DNA of 64,000 nt. Origin: Gammaproteobacteria bacterium. GTDB taxonomy: Bacteria > Pseudomonadota > Gammaproteobacteria > Pseudomonadales > Cellvibrionaceae. The stretch spans positions 310,001 to 374,000 of the forward strand of contig JAGKWO010000001.1 of assembly GCA_021151835.1 (NCBI GenBank), in the 5' to 3' direction. The translations under genes were made by a program, and so were the position numbers. Below, in pieces: positions 9,501 through 19,187 of this stretch (the stretch's first letter is position 1; each line of letters starts with the position of its first letter). Under the pieces are notes generated by a model, which searched no databases, was not told the DNA's origin, and saw nothing but the letters and a program-made list of their open reading frames with translations.

Positions 9501-10112
9501 TCAATCAAACAATTCCACATCGCCACTTTTAGGCGTAAATTTCACCCGCATCCGATACTCACTCTCGCGATCTGAAATAGTACTGTTATGCAGCGTTTTT
9601 ATTTTTTTTACCAATACCTGGCCAGTATCTGGAAAAAAATATACCTTGCGTGGAAATTCGCCCAACAGATCTTGCGCAACAATAGGGATTTGCTCTGTTT
9701 GAAGATAATCCAACACGAATTCAGCATTACGCTGGCCAACATTGTTCACTGTCATGCCGCGCAATACATTACCACCACCAAAAATCTTGGCCTCAAAGCG
9801 CGCGCGGGACGTTCCCATTTTTAGCAAATGGTTTACCAATAACTCCATCGCATACACACCGTAACGCGCCGATTCAGTCAGGAGACCCGCCTCATTGGAG
9901 CTATCATTGGGCAATAAAAAATGATTCATACCGCCAACGCCCGTCATTTTATCGCGCAGGCATACCGCAACACAGGAACCCAATACTGTCACAATCAATT
10001 TATCGCCTGAAGTAACAAAGTATTCACCCGGTAAAATTTTAACGGCCTGCCGTTCGAAGTGCCGGTCATAATACACATTGGGGGCGAGATGAACGTTATT
10101 ATCGTAATTCAT
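9501..10112 (-). CDS. cheD: Chemoreceptor glutamine deamidase CheD
   Basis: Deamidates receptor glutamines. 203 aa, with the catalytic Cys in VLGSCVAVCLRD and the His in GGMNHFLLP. The start overlaps the cheR stop by four bases (ATGA), implying translational coupling. CheD together with CheR and CheB argues for full receptor adaptation. A cheC partner was not seen in the window. Confidence 0.95.
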   Translation of the reverse strand: MNYDNNVHLAPNVYYDRHFERQAVKILPGEYFVTSGDKLIVTVLGSCVAVCLRDKMTGVGGMNHFLLPNDSSNEAGLLTESARYGVYAMELLVNHLLKMGTSRARFEAKIFGGGNVLRGMTVNNVGQRNAEFVLDYLQTEQIPIVAQDLLGEFPRKVYFFPDTGQVLVKKIKTLHNSTISDRESEYRMRVKFTPKSGDVELFD

Positions 10113-10957
10113 CGGCTGTTATCCTCTTTTCCATGAGCAGCCAATTGATAGGTCGTTTTGCCAACCAGATGAACCAGGTGAGTCGCGTGAGAGAAACTTT
10201 CCGAATGCCCGGCAATGTATAAACCATCCGGTGTTAACAACTGGACCATGCGCTCCAGTAATTTCAATTGCGTTGGCTTGTCAAAATAAATCATCACATT
10301 GCGACAAAAAATAACATCAAACTTGCCGCTGATTGGCCAATGTTTATCCAGCAAATTTATTTGCTGGAAATCAATTAATTTTCGCAGTTCAGCGATCACT
10401 TTTGCTTTGCCATTGTTTACGCCTTTCCCGCGCAAGAAAAAATGTTTTTTTTGCTCAAGGCTTAACGCGGATAATCGCTCCAATGTATAAATTCCGGCTG
10501 CCGCCGTATCCAGCACCTGGCTATCAATATCTGAAGCAACAATTTCCACCGGTGGCTGATAACTTCCATAAGCCTCGATCAAGGTCATTGCAATAGAATA
10601 AGGTTCCTCGCCGGTGCTGGACGCCGTACACCAGACACGGCAAGGTTTATTGCGACGGTGTTTTTTTATAAATTCGGCGAGCATATCGAAATGATGGCTT
10701 TCGCGGAAAAACGCAGTGAGATTAGTGGTTAACGCATTGATAAATTCTTGCAATTCTGCAGGCGTTGCTTCGAGGTAATCCAGGTAAGCACCAAAGCTAT
10801 CGAGATGAAGTACACGCAAGCGGCGCGCAAGGCGGCTATAAACCAGTTGCTTTTTACTATCGGCAAGATTAATACCCGCCTTGCGATATATAGCTGCTTT
10901 TACGCGTGCGAAATCAGCATCAGCATATTCAAATTCGCGTACCGAATTCTCTGTCAC
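10109..10957 (-). CDS. cheR: Chemotaxis protein methyltransferase CheR
   Basis: Methylates receptor glutamates using SAM. 282 aa with the N-terminal helical domain, the SAM-binding region (TASSTGEEPYSIAMTL) and the CheR motif FCRNVMIYFDKP. It sits directly downstream of a receptor gene that ends in a candidate CheR-docking pentapeptide (EWEQF), which fits tethering of this enzyme. The start at 10957 keeps the usual N-terminal length. Confidence 0.96.
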   Translation of the reverse strand: MTENSVREFEYADADFARVKAAIYRKAGINLADSKKQLVYSRLARRLRVLHLDSFGAYLDYLEATPAELQEFINALTTNLTAFFRESHHFDMLAEFIKKHRRNKPCRVWCTASSTGEEPYSIAMTLIEAYGSYQPPVEIVASDIDSQVLDTAAAGIYTLERLSALSLEQKKHFFLRGKGVNNGKAKVIAELRKLIDFQQINLLDKHWPISGKFDVIFCRNVMIYFDKPTQLKLLERMVQLLTPDGLYIAGHSESFSHATHLVHLVGKTTYQLAAHGKEDNSR

Positions 10958-11041
10958 TCTGTTCTTCCCGGTTCAACAATCCATTTAACAGCGATTGGAG
11001 TGGCAACAACGTTACCACTCATTGTTGGAGATTCAGTCGAT

Positions 11042-13798
11042 TTAGAATTGCTCCCATTCATCCTCTGCCGACGAGCCGGGCGGCGTTAACTTTTTACCTG
11101 CTTGCGGGGCCTTGTGCGCCGTAGTTTTCGCCGGCGCCCTTGCGGGTACCCTTGCCGCCGTTTTAGGTGCGGCCAACCGGGTGCTGGTCGCCGGCTGTTC
11201 ATAATTTTCATCGAGACGGAATTGCCCTACATTGCGATTTAATTGATCCGCTTGCGACTGCAAACTTTCCGCCGCTGCTGCTGCCTGCTCAACCAGCGCC
11301 GCATTTTGCTGGGTCATTTCATCCATCTGTGATACCGCCGTAGACACTTCTTCTATGCCGGTAGATTGCTCAGCCGATGCAGCGGCAATCTCTGCCATAA
11401 TATCGTTCACACGTTTAATGGCATTCACAATTTCTTTCATGGTATCGCCCGATTTTCCCACCAGGCTGTTGCCGCTATCAATCTTTTGCACTGAATCAGA
11501 AATCAACGATTTGATATCTTTTGCCGCATTGGCGGAACGTTGCGCGAGTGTACGCACTTCAGACGCAACCACCGCAAAACCGCGCCCCTGATCACCGGCA
11601 CGCGCTGCTTCCACGGCGGCATTGAGCGCAAGGATGTTGGTTTGGAACGCGATACCATCGATAACCCCGATGATGTCGGAAATTTTGCGCGCCGACTCAT
11701 TAATCGCATTCATCGTAGTCACTACTTGCTGGATCAGGGTGCCGCCATCAACAGCAACAGTAGATGCCTGCTCGGCTAATACATTGGCCTGTTTGGCATT
11801 ATCTGCATTCAATTTCACCGTGGACGTTAGCTCTTCCATTGATGAAGCCGTTTCTTCCAGATTGGCGGCTTGCTGTTCTGTCCTGCTGGATAAATCCGCA
11901 TTGCCCTGTGCGATTTCGCTCGACGCCGTGAAAATCATATCGGCTGCACTGCGAATATCGCTTAACATTTTGGTCAGGCTTTCCGTTGTTTCATTGCAAT
12001 AATTTTTTAAATCGCCAAAGGTCCCGGTGTAATCGGCATGAATACGCTCGGTGAGATCCCCTTTTGCAATAGCACCAAGTACACGCGCAACATCATTCAG
12101 CCCTTTGTCGGCGGTAGTCACCAGGCTATTTAGTCCCTCCGCTAATTTCAGGAAGAAACCTTCTTTACCTTCCACACTAATTCGCTCGCTGAAATTACCC
12201 GCGGCGGCAGCACCAACAAGTGCGCTCACTTCAGATTCAACACCGACCTCTATGGTTCTGTCTTGCCACTCCACCACAGAACCCAAACGGGTTCCACCTT
12301 TATTAAAAATAGGATTGGCGACTAACCGGAAGTGACGTTTGCCCACCACAATATTTGAAGTATAAGTCGTCGTCAGATTTTCCAGCAATTTCATTTGGTG
12401 CATGGGATTTTTATGGAAAATATCCATATTGCTACCCACAATTTTATCCACAGAAAAATGTGGTAACACGGAGCGTATATCTGCCTCGGCACCGCGCAAC
12501 ATACTTTCTACCGATTTATTCATGTAAATAATTTTTCGATCAACATCAGCAATCATGACGTTGGTTGTTGTCGTTTCCAACGCTCCCAAAATGCGGCTTA
12601 GTTCATGCTCGGATGCAACTTCCCTGGTGCGGTCAACCCACTCGACCACCGTACCCAGCCGCTCGCCGGAATCCGCAAAAATCGGATTTACGATCAGCCG
12701 GAACACAATACCTGCAACGGTAATTTCGCTGGTATATGTTTCTTTCAAGCTTGCCAGCAATTGCATTTGGTGTACGGGATTGCGATGAAAAATATCGATA
12801 TTACTGCCAATCACTTTATCTACTGCAAAATGAGGCAATGCTTTTCGTAATTCCGGTTCCACTGCTCGCAGCATCTTTTCAACGGACTTGTTCATATAAA
12901 TAATATTGCGGCTGGGATCGGCCACCATAACGTTGGATGATGTGGAGTCAAGTGCGCCCAAAATGCGGCTCATTTGATGCGCGGCAGCCACTTCTTTGGT
13001 ACGGTCAATCCATTCAACTACAGTACCCAAACGTTCGTTTGTTTCTGAAAAAATTGGATTAACCACCAGGCGGAATACAATTCCGGCCACGGTAATTTCA
13101 CCCGTATAGGTATCATGCAAATTAGCCAGGAGTTGCATTTGATGTGCGGGGTTTTTATGGAAAATATCAATATTACTACCGATGATTTTATCCACTGAAA
13201 AATGCGGCAATGCCTTGCGCAATTCCGGTTCGGCAACGCGCAACATTTTTTCCACAGCGCGATTCATATAAACAATTTTTCGCTCCGGATCGGCAACCAT
13301 GACATTGGATGAGGTTGAATCCAATGCACCGATAATTTGTTGCATCCTCCGTTCAATATTTAATTTTTTTATTGCATCGGCGGTAATATCCGTAGCGTAC
13401 TTCACCACTTTAAACGGGCGACCATCCGGCCCCAGGATCGGGTTATAGCTTGCCTGGATCCAGACTTCCTTGCCATTTTTGCCAATACGCTTATATTGGC
13501 CGGCTTCAAATTCACCGCGCCCCAGGCGATCCCAAAACAATCGGTACTCCTGGCTCGAACGAAAAGTGGAATCAACAAAAAGACTATGGTGCCGGCCTTT
13601 TATTTCATCGAGGTTATAACCCATTACGTCGAGAAAATTCTGGTTTGCAGCCAGGATGGTTCCATCCAGTGCAAATTCAATAACCGCCTGCACCCGGTTG
13701 ATTGCTGCCAGTTGGCCGCGCATATTGTCAAACTCACGCTCATCCACTTTAATTTGCCTACCAGCGGAATGGGTGTTAAACAAACTGATAATATTCAT
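11042..13798 (-). CDS. Soluble chemoreceptor with four PAS domains and CheR-docking C-terminus
   Basis: 918 aa, with no membrane segment seen. PAS 1 (about 25-140) is followed by three near-identical PAS repeats (about 155-270, 280-395 and 405-515), each with NVMxADxxRxIxYMN, LPHF[SA]VDK and VVEWxDRT. Then come HAMP-like segments and an MCP signalling domain with IAFQTNILALNAAVEAARAGD. A proline/alanine-rich tail ends EDEWEQF, matching the aromatic-x-x-aromatic pentapeptide that recruits CheR or CheB. Aerotaxis-like receptors often bind FAD or haem in PAS, but the cofactor here is unknown. It lies between cheW and cheR, so it is the obvious cognate receptor of this array. Confidence 0.93.
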   Translation of the reverse strand: MNIISLFNTHSAGRQIKVDEREFDNMRGQLAAINRVQAVIEFALDGTILAANQNFLDVMGYNLDEIKGRHHSLFVDSTFRSSQEYRLFWDRLGRGEFEAGQYKRIGKNGKEVWIQASYNPILGPDGRPFKVVKYATDITADAIKKLNIERRMQQIIGALDSTSSNVMVADPERKIVYMNRAVEKMLRVAEPELRKALPHFSVDKIIGSNIDIFHKNPAHQMQLLANLHDTYTGEITVAGIVFRLVVNPIFSETNERLGTVVEWIDRTKEVAAAHQMSRILGALDSTSSNVMVADPSRNIIYMNKSVEKMLRAVEPELRKALPHFAVDKVIGSNIDIFHRNPVHQMQLLASLKETYTSEITVAGIVFRLIVNPIFADSGERLGTVVEWVDRTREVASEHELSRILGALETTTTNVMIADVDRKIIYMNKSVESMLRGAEADIRSVLPHFSVDKIVGSNMDIFHKNPMHQMKLLENLTTTYTSNIVVGKRHFRLVANPIFNKGGTRLGSVVEWQDRTIEVGVESEVSALVGAAAAGNFSERISVEGKEGFFLKLAEGLNSLVTTADKGLNDVARVLGAIAKGDLTERIHADYTGTFGDLKNYCNETTESLTKMLSDIRSAADMIFTASSEIAQGNADLSSRTEQQAANLEETASSMEELTSTVKLNADNAKQANVLAEQASTVAVDGGTLIQQVVTTMNAINESARKISDIIGVIDGIAFQTNILALNAAVEAARAGDQGRGFAVVASEVRTLAQRSANAAKDIKSLISDSVQKIDSGNSLVGKSGDTMKEIVNAIKRVNDIMAEIAAASAEQSTGIEEVSTAVSQMDEMTQQNAALVEQAAAAAESLQSQADQLNRNVGQFRLDENYEQPATSTRLAAPKTAARVPARAPAKTTAHKAPQAGKKLTPPGSSAEDEWEQF

Positions 13799-13810
13799 TG
13801 TGGTTTCTCC

Positions 13811-14305
13811 TTATACGCTAACGCCGGTTGCTTCAGGTTTATCAAACAAGCCGAGTTCTTCACTCGATATAAGCTCATTGATATCGACCAAAATAATCAT
13901 TTGCTCATTTACAGTTGCCAGTCCCAACAAATAACGGCTATTAAAAGCCACGCCAAAATCCGGCGGGGGTCGCAATTGTTCTTTGTGTAAACTCACTACA
14001 TCGGAAACACCATCCACCACTATGCCTACAATTCGATTATGGATATGCAGGACTATCACAATAGTGAATTCGTCGTAGGTCACATTACCTACATCAAATT
14101 TAATTCGCAGGTCGACAATGGGCACAATGTCCCCGCGTAAATTAATAACCCCCTTGATAAAGGATGGCGCATTCGCGATTTTTGTTACCGATTCGTAACC
14201 GCGAATTTCTTTTACAGTGAGAATATCGATCGCATAATTTTCGTCGCCCAGGGTAAAAGTTAAAAATTCCTGTGCGATAGTGGTTGCTGTACCCGTTTCG
14301 TCCAT
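13811..14305 (-). CDS. cheW: Chemotaxis coupling protein CheW
   Basis: Couples receptors to CheA. 164 aa with the CheW signature EFLTFTLGDENYAIDILTVKEIRG and the conserved stretch GVINLRGDIVPIVDLR. The ATG at 14303-14305 has GGTAGG upstream. It is followed after 12 bases by the PAS receptor, consistent with one transcript. Confidence 0.95.
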   Translation of the reverse strand: MDETGTATTIAQEFLTFTLGDENYAIDILTVKEIRGYESVTKIANAPSFIKGVINLRGDIVPIVDLRIKFDVGNVTYDEFTIVIVLHIHNRIVGIVVDGVSDVVSLHKEQLRPPPDFGVAFNSRYLLGLATVNEQMIILVDINELISSEELGLFDKPEATGVSV

Positions 14306-14343
14306 AATGCCTACCTGCTCAAAAAATAATTCACCCTGGCAAA

Positions 14344-16371
14344 TTAAACCGCAGTAGCCAGATTTACATTGTGGTTAACGCTTAACGCCAGCGACTCAAC
14401 ATCCAGGATCAGCGCCACACTGCCGTCCCCCATGATGGTCGCACCAGCAATTCCGTGCACACGTTTGTAATGTTGCTCAAGACTTTTAATAACAACCTGC
14501 TGTTGTCCAACCAGCGCATCTACAAATAAAGCAAAACGATATTTAGTGGTTTCAATTAACACTACAATGCCTTTGCTGGCATCGCTAAATTGCGCGTCCA
14601 GCTGCATGACTTTATAAAGAGGTAAAATTGGCCAGTACTCATTGCGCACATGCAGTAATTGATCATCCCCCGCAAGTGTTTTGATATCTTTAGCGGCGGG
14701 CTGCATGGACTCCACGATATGAACCAATGGAACAATAAACGTTTGATTACCAACGGCGACACACATACCATCGACAATGGCAAGCGTTAACGGTAAATGA
14801 ATAGTAAATGTTGCCCCCTGCCCGGCGCGCGACTCGATATCAATTCGCCCGCCCAGGCTTTGCACATTGCGCTTTACAACATCCATACCCACCCCGCGAC
14901 CGGATACATCCGTGACTTCCGCAGCGGTAGAAAATCCGGGCGCAAAAATTAATTGCCAGACATCTTCATCGCGCGGGTTATCGCCGATAGGAATATTATT
15001 TTCACGCGCTTTAGCCAGGATTCTTTCGCGATTTAAGCCTCCACCATCATCGCTAATGCTGATCACAATATTTCCGCCCTGCTGCGCCGCGCGTAGCACC
15101 ACGGTGCCGGTCGCGCTTTTGCCGCGCTGCACCCTGGCCTCCGCCGATTCAATACCGTGATCAATACTATTGCGTACCAAATGTGTTAATGGATCAACCA
15201 GCTTTTCGGTGAGGCCTTTATCAAGTTCTGTTTCGCCGCCTTCAATAATCAATTCAATTTGCTTGCCCAGCTTATTCGATAAATCGCGCACAACGCGTGG
15301 AAAACGGTTAAACACAAACGAGACCGGCAACATGCGAATAGACATCACTGCCTCCTGGATTTCGCGGGTGTTGCGCTCCAGTTCATTCGCGACTGTCTGG
15401 AATTTTTCTGCCAAAGCGCCTTCCAGGCTTTTCCCCAATAAATTCATCATGGATTGGGTAATAACAATTTCACCCACCAAATTGATTAATTGATCTACCT
15501 TCGCTACGTCAACACGAATAGATGAGCTTTCTACGCTCACATGATCACCGGATTTTTGTTTTGGCGAAGATTGCTTTTGCTCAACAATATTTGTCACTGG
15601 CGCAACAACTGGCTCCGGGAATTTTTTTATTTCGCTGGCACCGGTTTGTGATACTGAAGCATTGTGATTTGCTGGTGCGATTTCCGGAGGATTCGACTCA
15701 ACTGCTTTGGCCGGTTCCAGCAGTTCCTCGAAAAAGCCAAAAACTGCTTCGCTCGCGTTCTGTACCAAATTCTGGCCTGCTCCAACGGCTGAAACAGCTG
15801 GCGCTGGTAAATCATCAAAAAAACCGAAACTGTCATCAGCAACCGGCTCAGCAAAAAACCCAAAACTGTTATCTTCAACCGGTTGTTCAAAAAAACCGTA
15901 TGCTTCACCGGGAATTTCAGGTTCAGTTTTTGGAAAAAAACCGTAACCTTGCTTTTTTTCCTGTTCGGCAACATCAGGTTGCTTCCCCGCCGTTACCAAT
16001 TCGAGTTGCCGGGTAAGCTGATGGACACTGGCCCAATCAATTGCTTCACTGGTGCGATAGGAGTGTAAAATATCTTTTAATTGGTCAACGGAACTTAAAA
16101 ATAAATCAACCATAGTGGCTGCGATTGGCATTTGGCCTTTGCGAATCTTGTCGAGCAGGTTTTCCATAATATGGGTAACACTGCCTAACGCATCAAAACC
16201 AAAAATACCGCTGCCGCCCTTTATGGAGTGTGCAGCACGAAAAATACTGTTGAGCATTTCCGGGTCTGGATTATCAACATCCAGCTCCAGTAACAGTTGT
16301 TCCATTTCTTCGAGGTGCTCCTGGCTTTCCTCAAAGAAAACAGCATGAAATTGTTGCATGTCGATAGACAT
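14344..16371 (-). CDS. cheA: Chemotaxis histidine kinase CheA with [YF]GFF-repeat linker
   Basis: 675 aa from the ATG at 16369-16371, chosen for its AAGGAC site; an upstream in-frame GTG at 16401 is less likely. The HPt domain holds phospho-His48 (FRAAHSIKGG). P3 dimerisation, P4 ATPase (VRNSIDHGIE, DDGGG, GRGVGMDVV) and P5 CheW-like domains follow. No P2 CheY-binding domain is recognisable. In its place is an acidic linker with five [YF]GFF motifs at residues 143-146, 158-161, 170-173, 182-185 and 211-214, most followed by acidic or proline residues. The function of the repeats is unknown; a binding site for CheY or another partner is inferred. Confidence 0.94.
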   Translation of the reverse strand: MSIDMQQFHAVFFEESQEHLEEMEQLLLELDVDNPDPEMLNSIFRAAHSIKGGSGIFGFDALGSVTHIMENLLDKIRKGQMPIAATMVDLFLSSVDQLKDILHSYRTSEAIDWASVHQLTRQLELVTAGKQPDVAEQEKKQGYGFFPKTEPEIPGEAYGFFEQPVEDNSFGFFAEPVADDSFGFFDDLPAPAVSAVGAGQNLVQNASEAVFGFFEELLEPAKAVESNPPEIAPANHNASVSQTGASEIKKFPEPVVAPVTNIVEQKQSSPKQKSGDHVSVESSSIRVDVAKVDQLINLVGEIVITQSMMNLLGKSLEGALAEKFQTVANELERNTREIQEAVMSIRMLPVSFVFNRFPRVVRDLSNKLGKQIELIIEGGETELDKGLTEKLVDPLTHLVRNSIDHGIESAEARVQRGKSATGTVVLRAAQQGGNIVISISDDGGGLNRERILAKARENNIPIGDNPRDEDVWQLIFAPGFSTAAEVTDVSGRGVGMDVVKRNVQSLGGRIDIESRAGQGATFTIHLPLTLAIVDGMCVAVGNQTFIVPLVHIVESMQPAAKDIKTLAGDDQLLHVRNEYWPILPLYKVMQLDAQFSDASKGIVVLIETTKYRFALFVDALVGQQQVVIKSLEQHYKRVHGIAGATIMGDGSVALILDVESLALSVNHNVNLATAV

Positions 16372-16436
16372 ATTCACGTCCTTCGAAATTACCGGAGCCA
16401 CTTTCGTTGCGATTTGGCGCCGGTTTTTATGAGTAA

Positions 16437-16802
16437 CTAGCCCATTACTTTTTTTGCAATTTCCAACAGCTTGGTCGGATCAAAGGGCTTCACCATCCAG
16501 CCTGTCGCACCGGCGGCGCGCCCCTGGGCTTTCATCGCATCGCTGGCCTCGGTCGTTAACACTACAATCGGTGTGCGCAGGTGTGCGGGTAATGCGCGCG
16601 TCGATTTTATAAATGTAAGTCCATCCATGTTCGGCATATTTTGATCGGTTAAAATAAAATCAAAGCTGCGCGTCTTACAGATATTGAATGCTTCAAGACC
16701 ATCTTTTGCAGCAGTCACTATGTAACCTGCTGATTTCAAGGTAGCCTCTACCATCTGCCGGACCGACACCGAATCATCCACGATTAATACTTGCTTGCTC
16801 AT
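16437..16802 (-). CDS. CheY-like single-domain response regulator
   Basis: 121 aa, receiver domain only. The acidic pair is in VDDSVSVRQM, the phospho-acceptor Asp in ILTDQNMPNMDGL, the Thr in VVLTTEA and the Lys in MVKPFDPTKL. It lies immediately before cheA, so it is the likely phosphate acceptor of that kinase. AGGA lies upstream of the ATG. Whether it acts on the flagellar motor or another output cannot be told. Confidence 0.92.
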   Translation of the reverse strand: MSKQVLIVDDSVSVRQMVEATLKSAGYIVTAAKDGLEAFNICKTRSFDFILTDQNMPNMDGLTFIKSTRALPAHLRTPIVVLTTEASDAMKAQGRAAGATGWMVKPFDPTKLLEIAKKVMG

Positions 16803-16826
16803 AAATGTTTTCCTGAACGATTTATA

Positions 16827-18542
16827 TCAACTGGTACTAATTACCGCTTCTATACGATTTCCCGGTGGGAATATCTCAACATGCCTGGAAAGGTTTTTTA
16901 TCATTCGCAGACCGCGCCCCGACAACAAGTCATCGCGTTGCAACCATGCATCGGCATAGCCGAAGCCAGTGCCCGTATCCTCGACGCTGATAATCAATTG
17001 TGCACCTGATGGTTTTGGTTCCCAGCGCAACTTCAATTCAATAGCGTCGGCATTGGTTAACCGGGCAAGGCGCGCTTCACGTTCCTGGAAATAGCGGGAA
17101 AAACCTTCCAGCTCTTCCTTCATGTGCGAGTCCAAACGTAAAATCCCATGATCCAGTGCATTGCTTACCATTTCGCTGACAATTAAAAAAACAATCTGGC
17201 AGAAGCTCTGTTTTACTCCAAGGTGTTGTAAAAATTTATTGCATAAGGGCGGCAACTCGCAGTTGGATAATTTTTTTCCACTAATACGTACTTGCCAAAA
17301 AAAATCTGACAGTTCTTCCTCTATATTTCCATGGCTGGATTTTTCATCCTGCAGGTAATAATTTACAGCCGGAATTAAAGCCGGGGTCAAAATACAAATA
17401 GATACATCATCGCTATAAGATTGTTTTCCTGAATATAATGCGAGCGCCGCAATAATTTCATCCTGCAAATTATCCGGTTCGGAACGAATAATATCGAGCA
17501 AGCGTTCTTTGGAAAAACATTCACCCTCGGCATTGGCTTGTTCTAGTAACCCGTCGCTGCAAGCAAAAAAAACACCATCATTTTCCATGCTCCAGGTTTC
17601 GACATTTGCATCAAATTGTTCATCCTCCAGTATCCCTAACGCCATATGCCGCGATTTGAATTGTTGGACAATTTCACCATTGGCTATCCAATACGCTGTT
17701 GGCATACCGCCATTCCATATATGTATTTCATTGCGCTGTTTTTCTATCTGGACAGCTATAGTTGCCACAAAGCGATCATGGGGGGTGTCGCGCACCAATT
17801 TGCGATTCATTTCAATAATGATTGGCTGCAGATCAAATCCTTTGGTTACCATCGTATTAAAAATAGATACCACCGGCATTACCGTAATAGCAGCAGATAA
17901 ACCATGACCCGTTGCATCGGCTAACAAAAAAAATAAATCCCCACCGGGTGAAATTTTTGCAATTGCAATATCGCCACTGAATGATGTGGATGGTTTTAAC
18001 CACAGGTTTACACCATCAATAACCTGGCTGTTATGCCGTAAAAGGTATTCGTACGTAAATTTAGCAATCGCTTCCTCACGTTCAGCCTCCTGTTTAAAAC
18101 GGGCGAGTTCAATATTTTGCAAACTGATCAAGCGCTGCAATGCCACAGACCGGATAAGTGCACTTACTTTTAACGCAAGCAACGAGAGATTTACCGGTTT
18201 GATCACATAATCTGCGACACCCGCTTCGAAACAACTCTCCAGAAAAACCGGATCTTCATTAGTGCTCACCATAATAACGGGCGGCATGTTGTTGTCGGAA
18301 ACCTGTTTTAATCGCGCCAGGAAATCCAGGCCGGTTCCATCGCCAAGGTTGTAGTCCAATAAAATAAGATCAGTTGTTTTTTCCGTTTCGATAACGTTAA
18401 CGGCTTCGCCCAAACTATTCGCACTGTGGGTGATAAAACCTTTACTTTGTAAAAAGTGACAAAACAATTCGTTAAGGAATAGATCGTCATCCACCACGAA
18501 GATGCTGTTGGATAAACTTGCCTGAAGCCCATCAATTATCAT
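16827..18542 (-). CDS. Response regulator with PP2C (SpoIIE/RsbU-type) phosphatase and RsbW-like ATPase domain
   Basis: 571 aa. The receiver domain (residues 12-130) has VDDDLFLNELF, the phospho-Asp in LILLDYNLGDG and Lys in VIKPVN. A PP2C-type phosphatase domain (about 190-385) has the metal-binding blocks FLLADATGHGLSAA, ACSDGLLEQ and DDVSICIL. The C-terminal HATPase (about 430-570) resembles anti-sigma kinases (SEMVSNALDHG, VEDTGTGFG). It therefore combines a switch phosphatase and kinase in one chain. The two STAS proteins encoded just upstream are the expected substrates. Known relatives work in partner switching; the output here is unknown. Confidence 0.9.
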   Translation of the reverse strand: MIIDGLQASLSNSIFVVDDDLFLNELFCHFLQSKGFITHSANSLGEAVNVIETEKTTDLILLDYNLGDGTGLDFLARLKQVSDNNMPPVIMVSTNEDPVFLESCFEAGVADYVIKPVNLSLLALKVSALIRSVALQRLISLQNIELARFKQEAEREEAIAKFTYEYLLRHNSQVIDGVNLWLKPSTSFSGDIAIAKISPGGDLFFLLADATGHGLSAAITVMPVVSIFNTMVTKGFDLQPIIIEMNRKLVRDTPHDRFVATIAVQIEKQRNEIHIWNGGMPTAYWIANGEIVQQFKSRHMALGILEDEQFDANVETWSMENDGVFFACSDGLLEQANAEGECFSKERLLDIIRSEPDNLQDEIIAALALYSGKQSYSDDVSICILTPALIPAVNYYLQDEKSSHGNIEEELSDFFWQVRISGKKLSNCELPPLCNKFLQHLGVKQSFCQIVFLIVSEMVSNALDHGILRLDSHMKEELEGFSRYFQEREARLARLTNADAIELKLRWEPKPSGAQLIISVEDTGTGFGYADAWLQRDDLLSGRGLRMIKNLSRHVEIFPPGNRIEAVISTS

Positions 18543-18559
18543 AACCGCTACTATCGAAC

Positions 18560-18844
18560 TTAAATAAATTCAAAAATGCGCTGCATATTGGCCATTTCAA
18601 GTATTTGGGCAGTTGCACCCCTGGCACCTTTAATTGACATTTTTTTACCGGCCGCCGCCGCCCGGCGCTGCCACATCAACATCATTCCCAGAGCAGCACT
18701 GTCAACATACTCAACACGGCTGAAATCAAAAATCACACCTGTTACCGCGGTATTTTCAATATGTTCTGTGCATTGCCGCTGGAAATCCTTGTGATAACCA
18801 TAATCAAATCGACTCGGTAATATAACGGTTGCCATCTCTGCCAT
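18560..18844 (-). CDS. STAS-domain anti-anti-sigma factor-like protein (distal copy)
   Basis: 94 aa from the ATG at 18842-18844, with GGTGGA eight bases upstream. The STAS fold signature is EYVDSAALGMML, where the Ser after Asp aligns with the phosphorylatable Ser of SpoIIAA/RsbV. It lies 17 bases from the REC-PP2C-HATPase gene, which has both the kinase and phosphatase activities expected to switch its state. Only about 30% similar to its STAS neighbour, so the two are not a recent duplicate. Confidence 0.88.
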   Translation of the reverse strand: MAEMATVILPSRFDYGYHKDFQRQCTEHIENTAVTGVIFDFSRVEYVDSAALGMMLMWQRRAAAAGKKMSIKGARGATAQILEMANMQRIFEFI

Positions 18845-18887
18845 AGTTAAATCCACCTGTTGCCCCACTCATTTGTAATGATGCGGA

Positions 18888-19166
18888 TTAATGGATGTCG
18901 ATAATTTTTTGCAAATTCGCCAAGTGAAGAATTTCCTTCGGCGCCGTTTTCAAATTAATCATCACTAATTTTGAGTTTCGCGATTGCGCTTTTTTTTGCG
19001 ACATCACCAGCAAGCCAATACCGGCGCTATCAATATATTCAAGGTCTATGCAATCCAGGGTGATTGTTCCCGGCTGTTCCAACGCATTGGCAATTGCGCT
19101 GTTAAATTCACCGCTGGAAGAATAATCAAATCGTTTTGGCATTCTTATTACTGCAGAACTGCTCAT
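18888..19166 (-). CDS. STAS-domain anti-anti-sigma factor-like protein (proximal copy)
   Basis: 92 aa. The signature LEYIDSAGIGLLVMSQ keeps the Asp-Ser pair used for phosphorylation in the RsbV/SpoIIAA family. A clean GGAG lies six bases before the ATG at 19164-19166. It lies between the first receptor gene and the second STAS gene. It may bind the RsbW-like domain encoded two genes downstream; no sigma factor gene is nearby. Confidence 0.88.
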   Translation of the reverse strand: MSSSAVIRMPKRFDYSSSGEFNSAIANALEQPGTITLDCIDLEYIDSAGIGLLVMSQKKAQSRNSKLVMINLKTAPKEILHLANLQKIIDIH

Positions 19167-19187
19167 GAAATACTCCGATAGTCGTTA

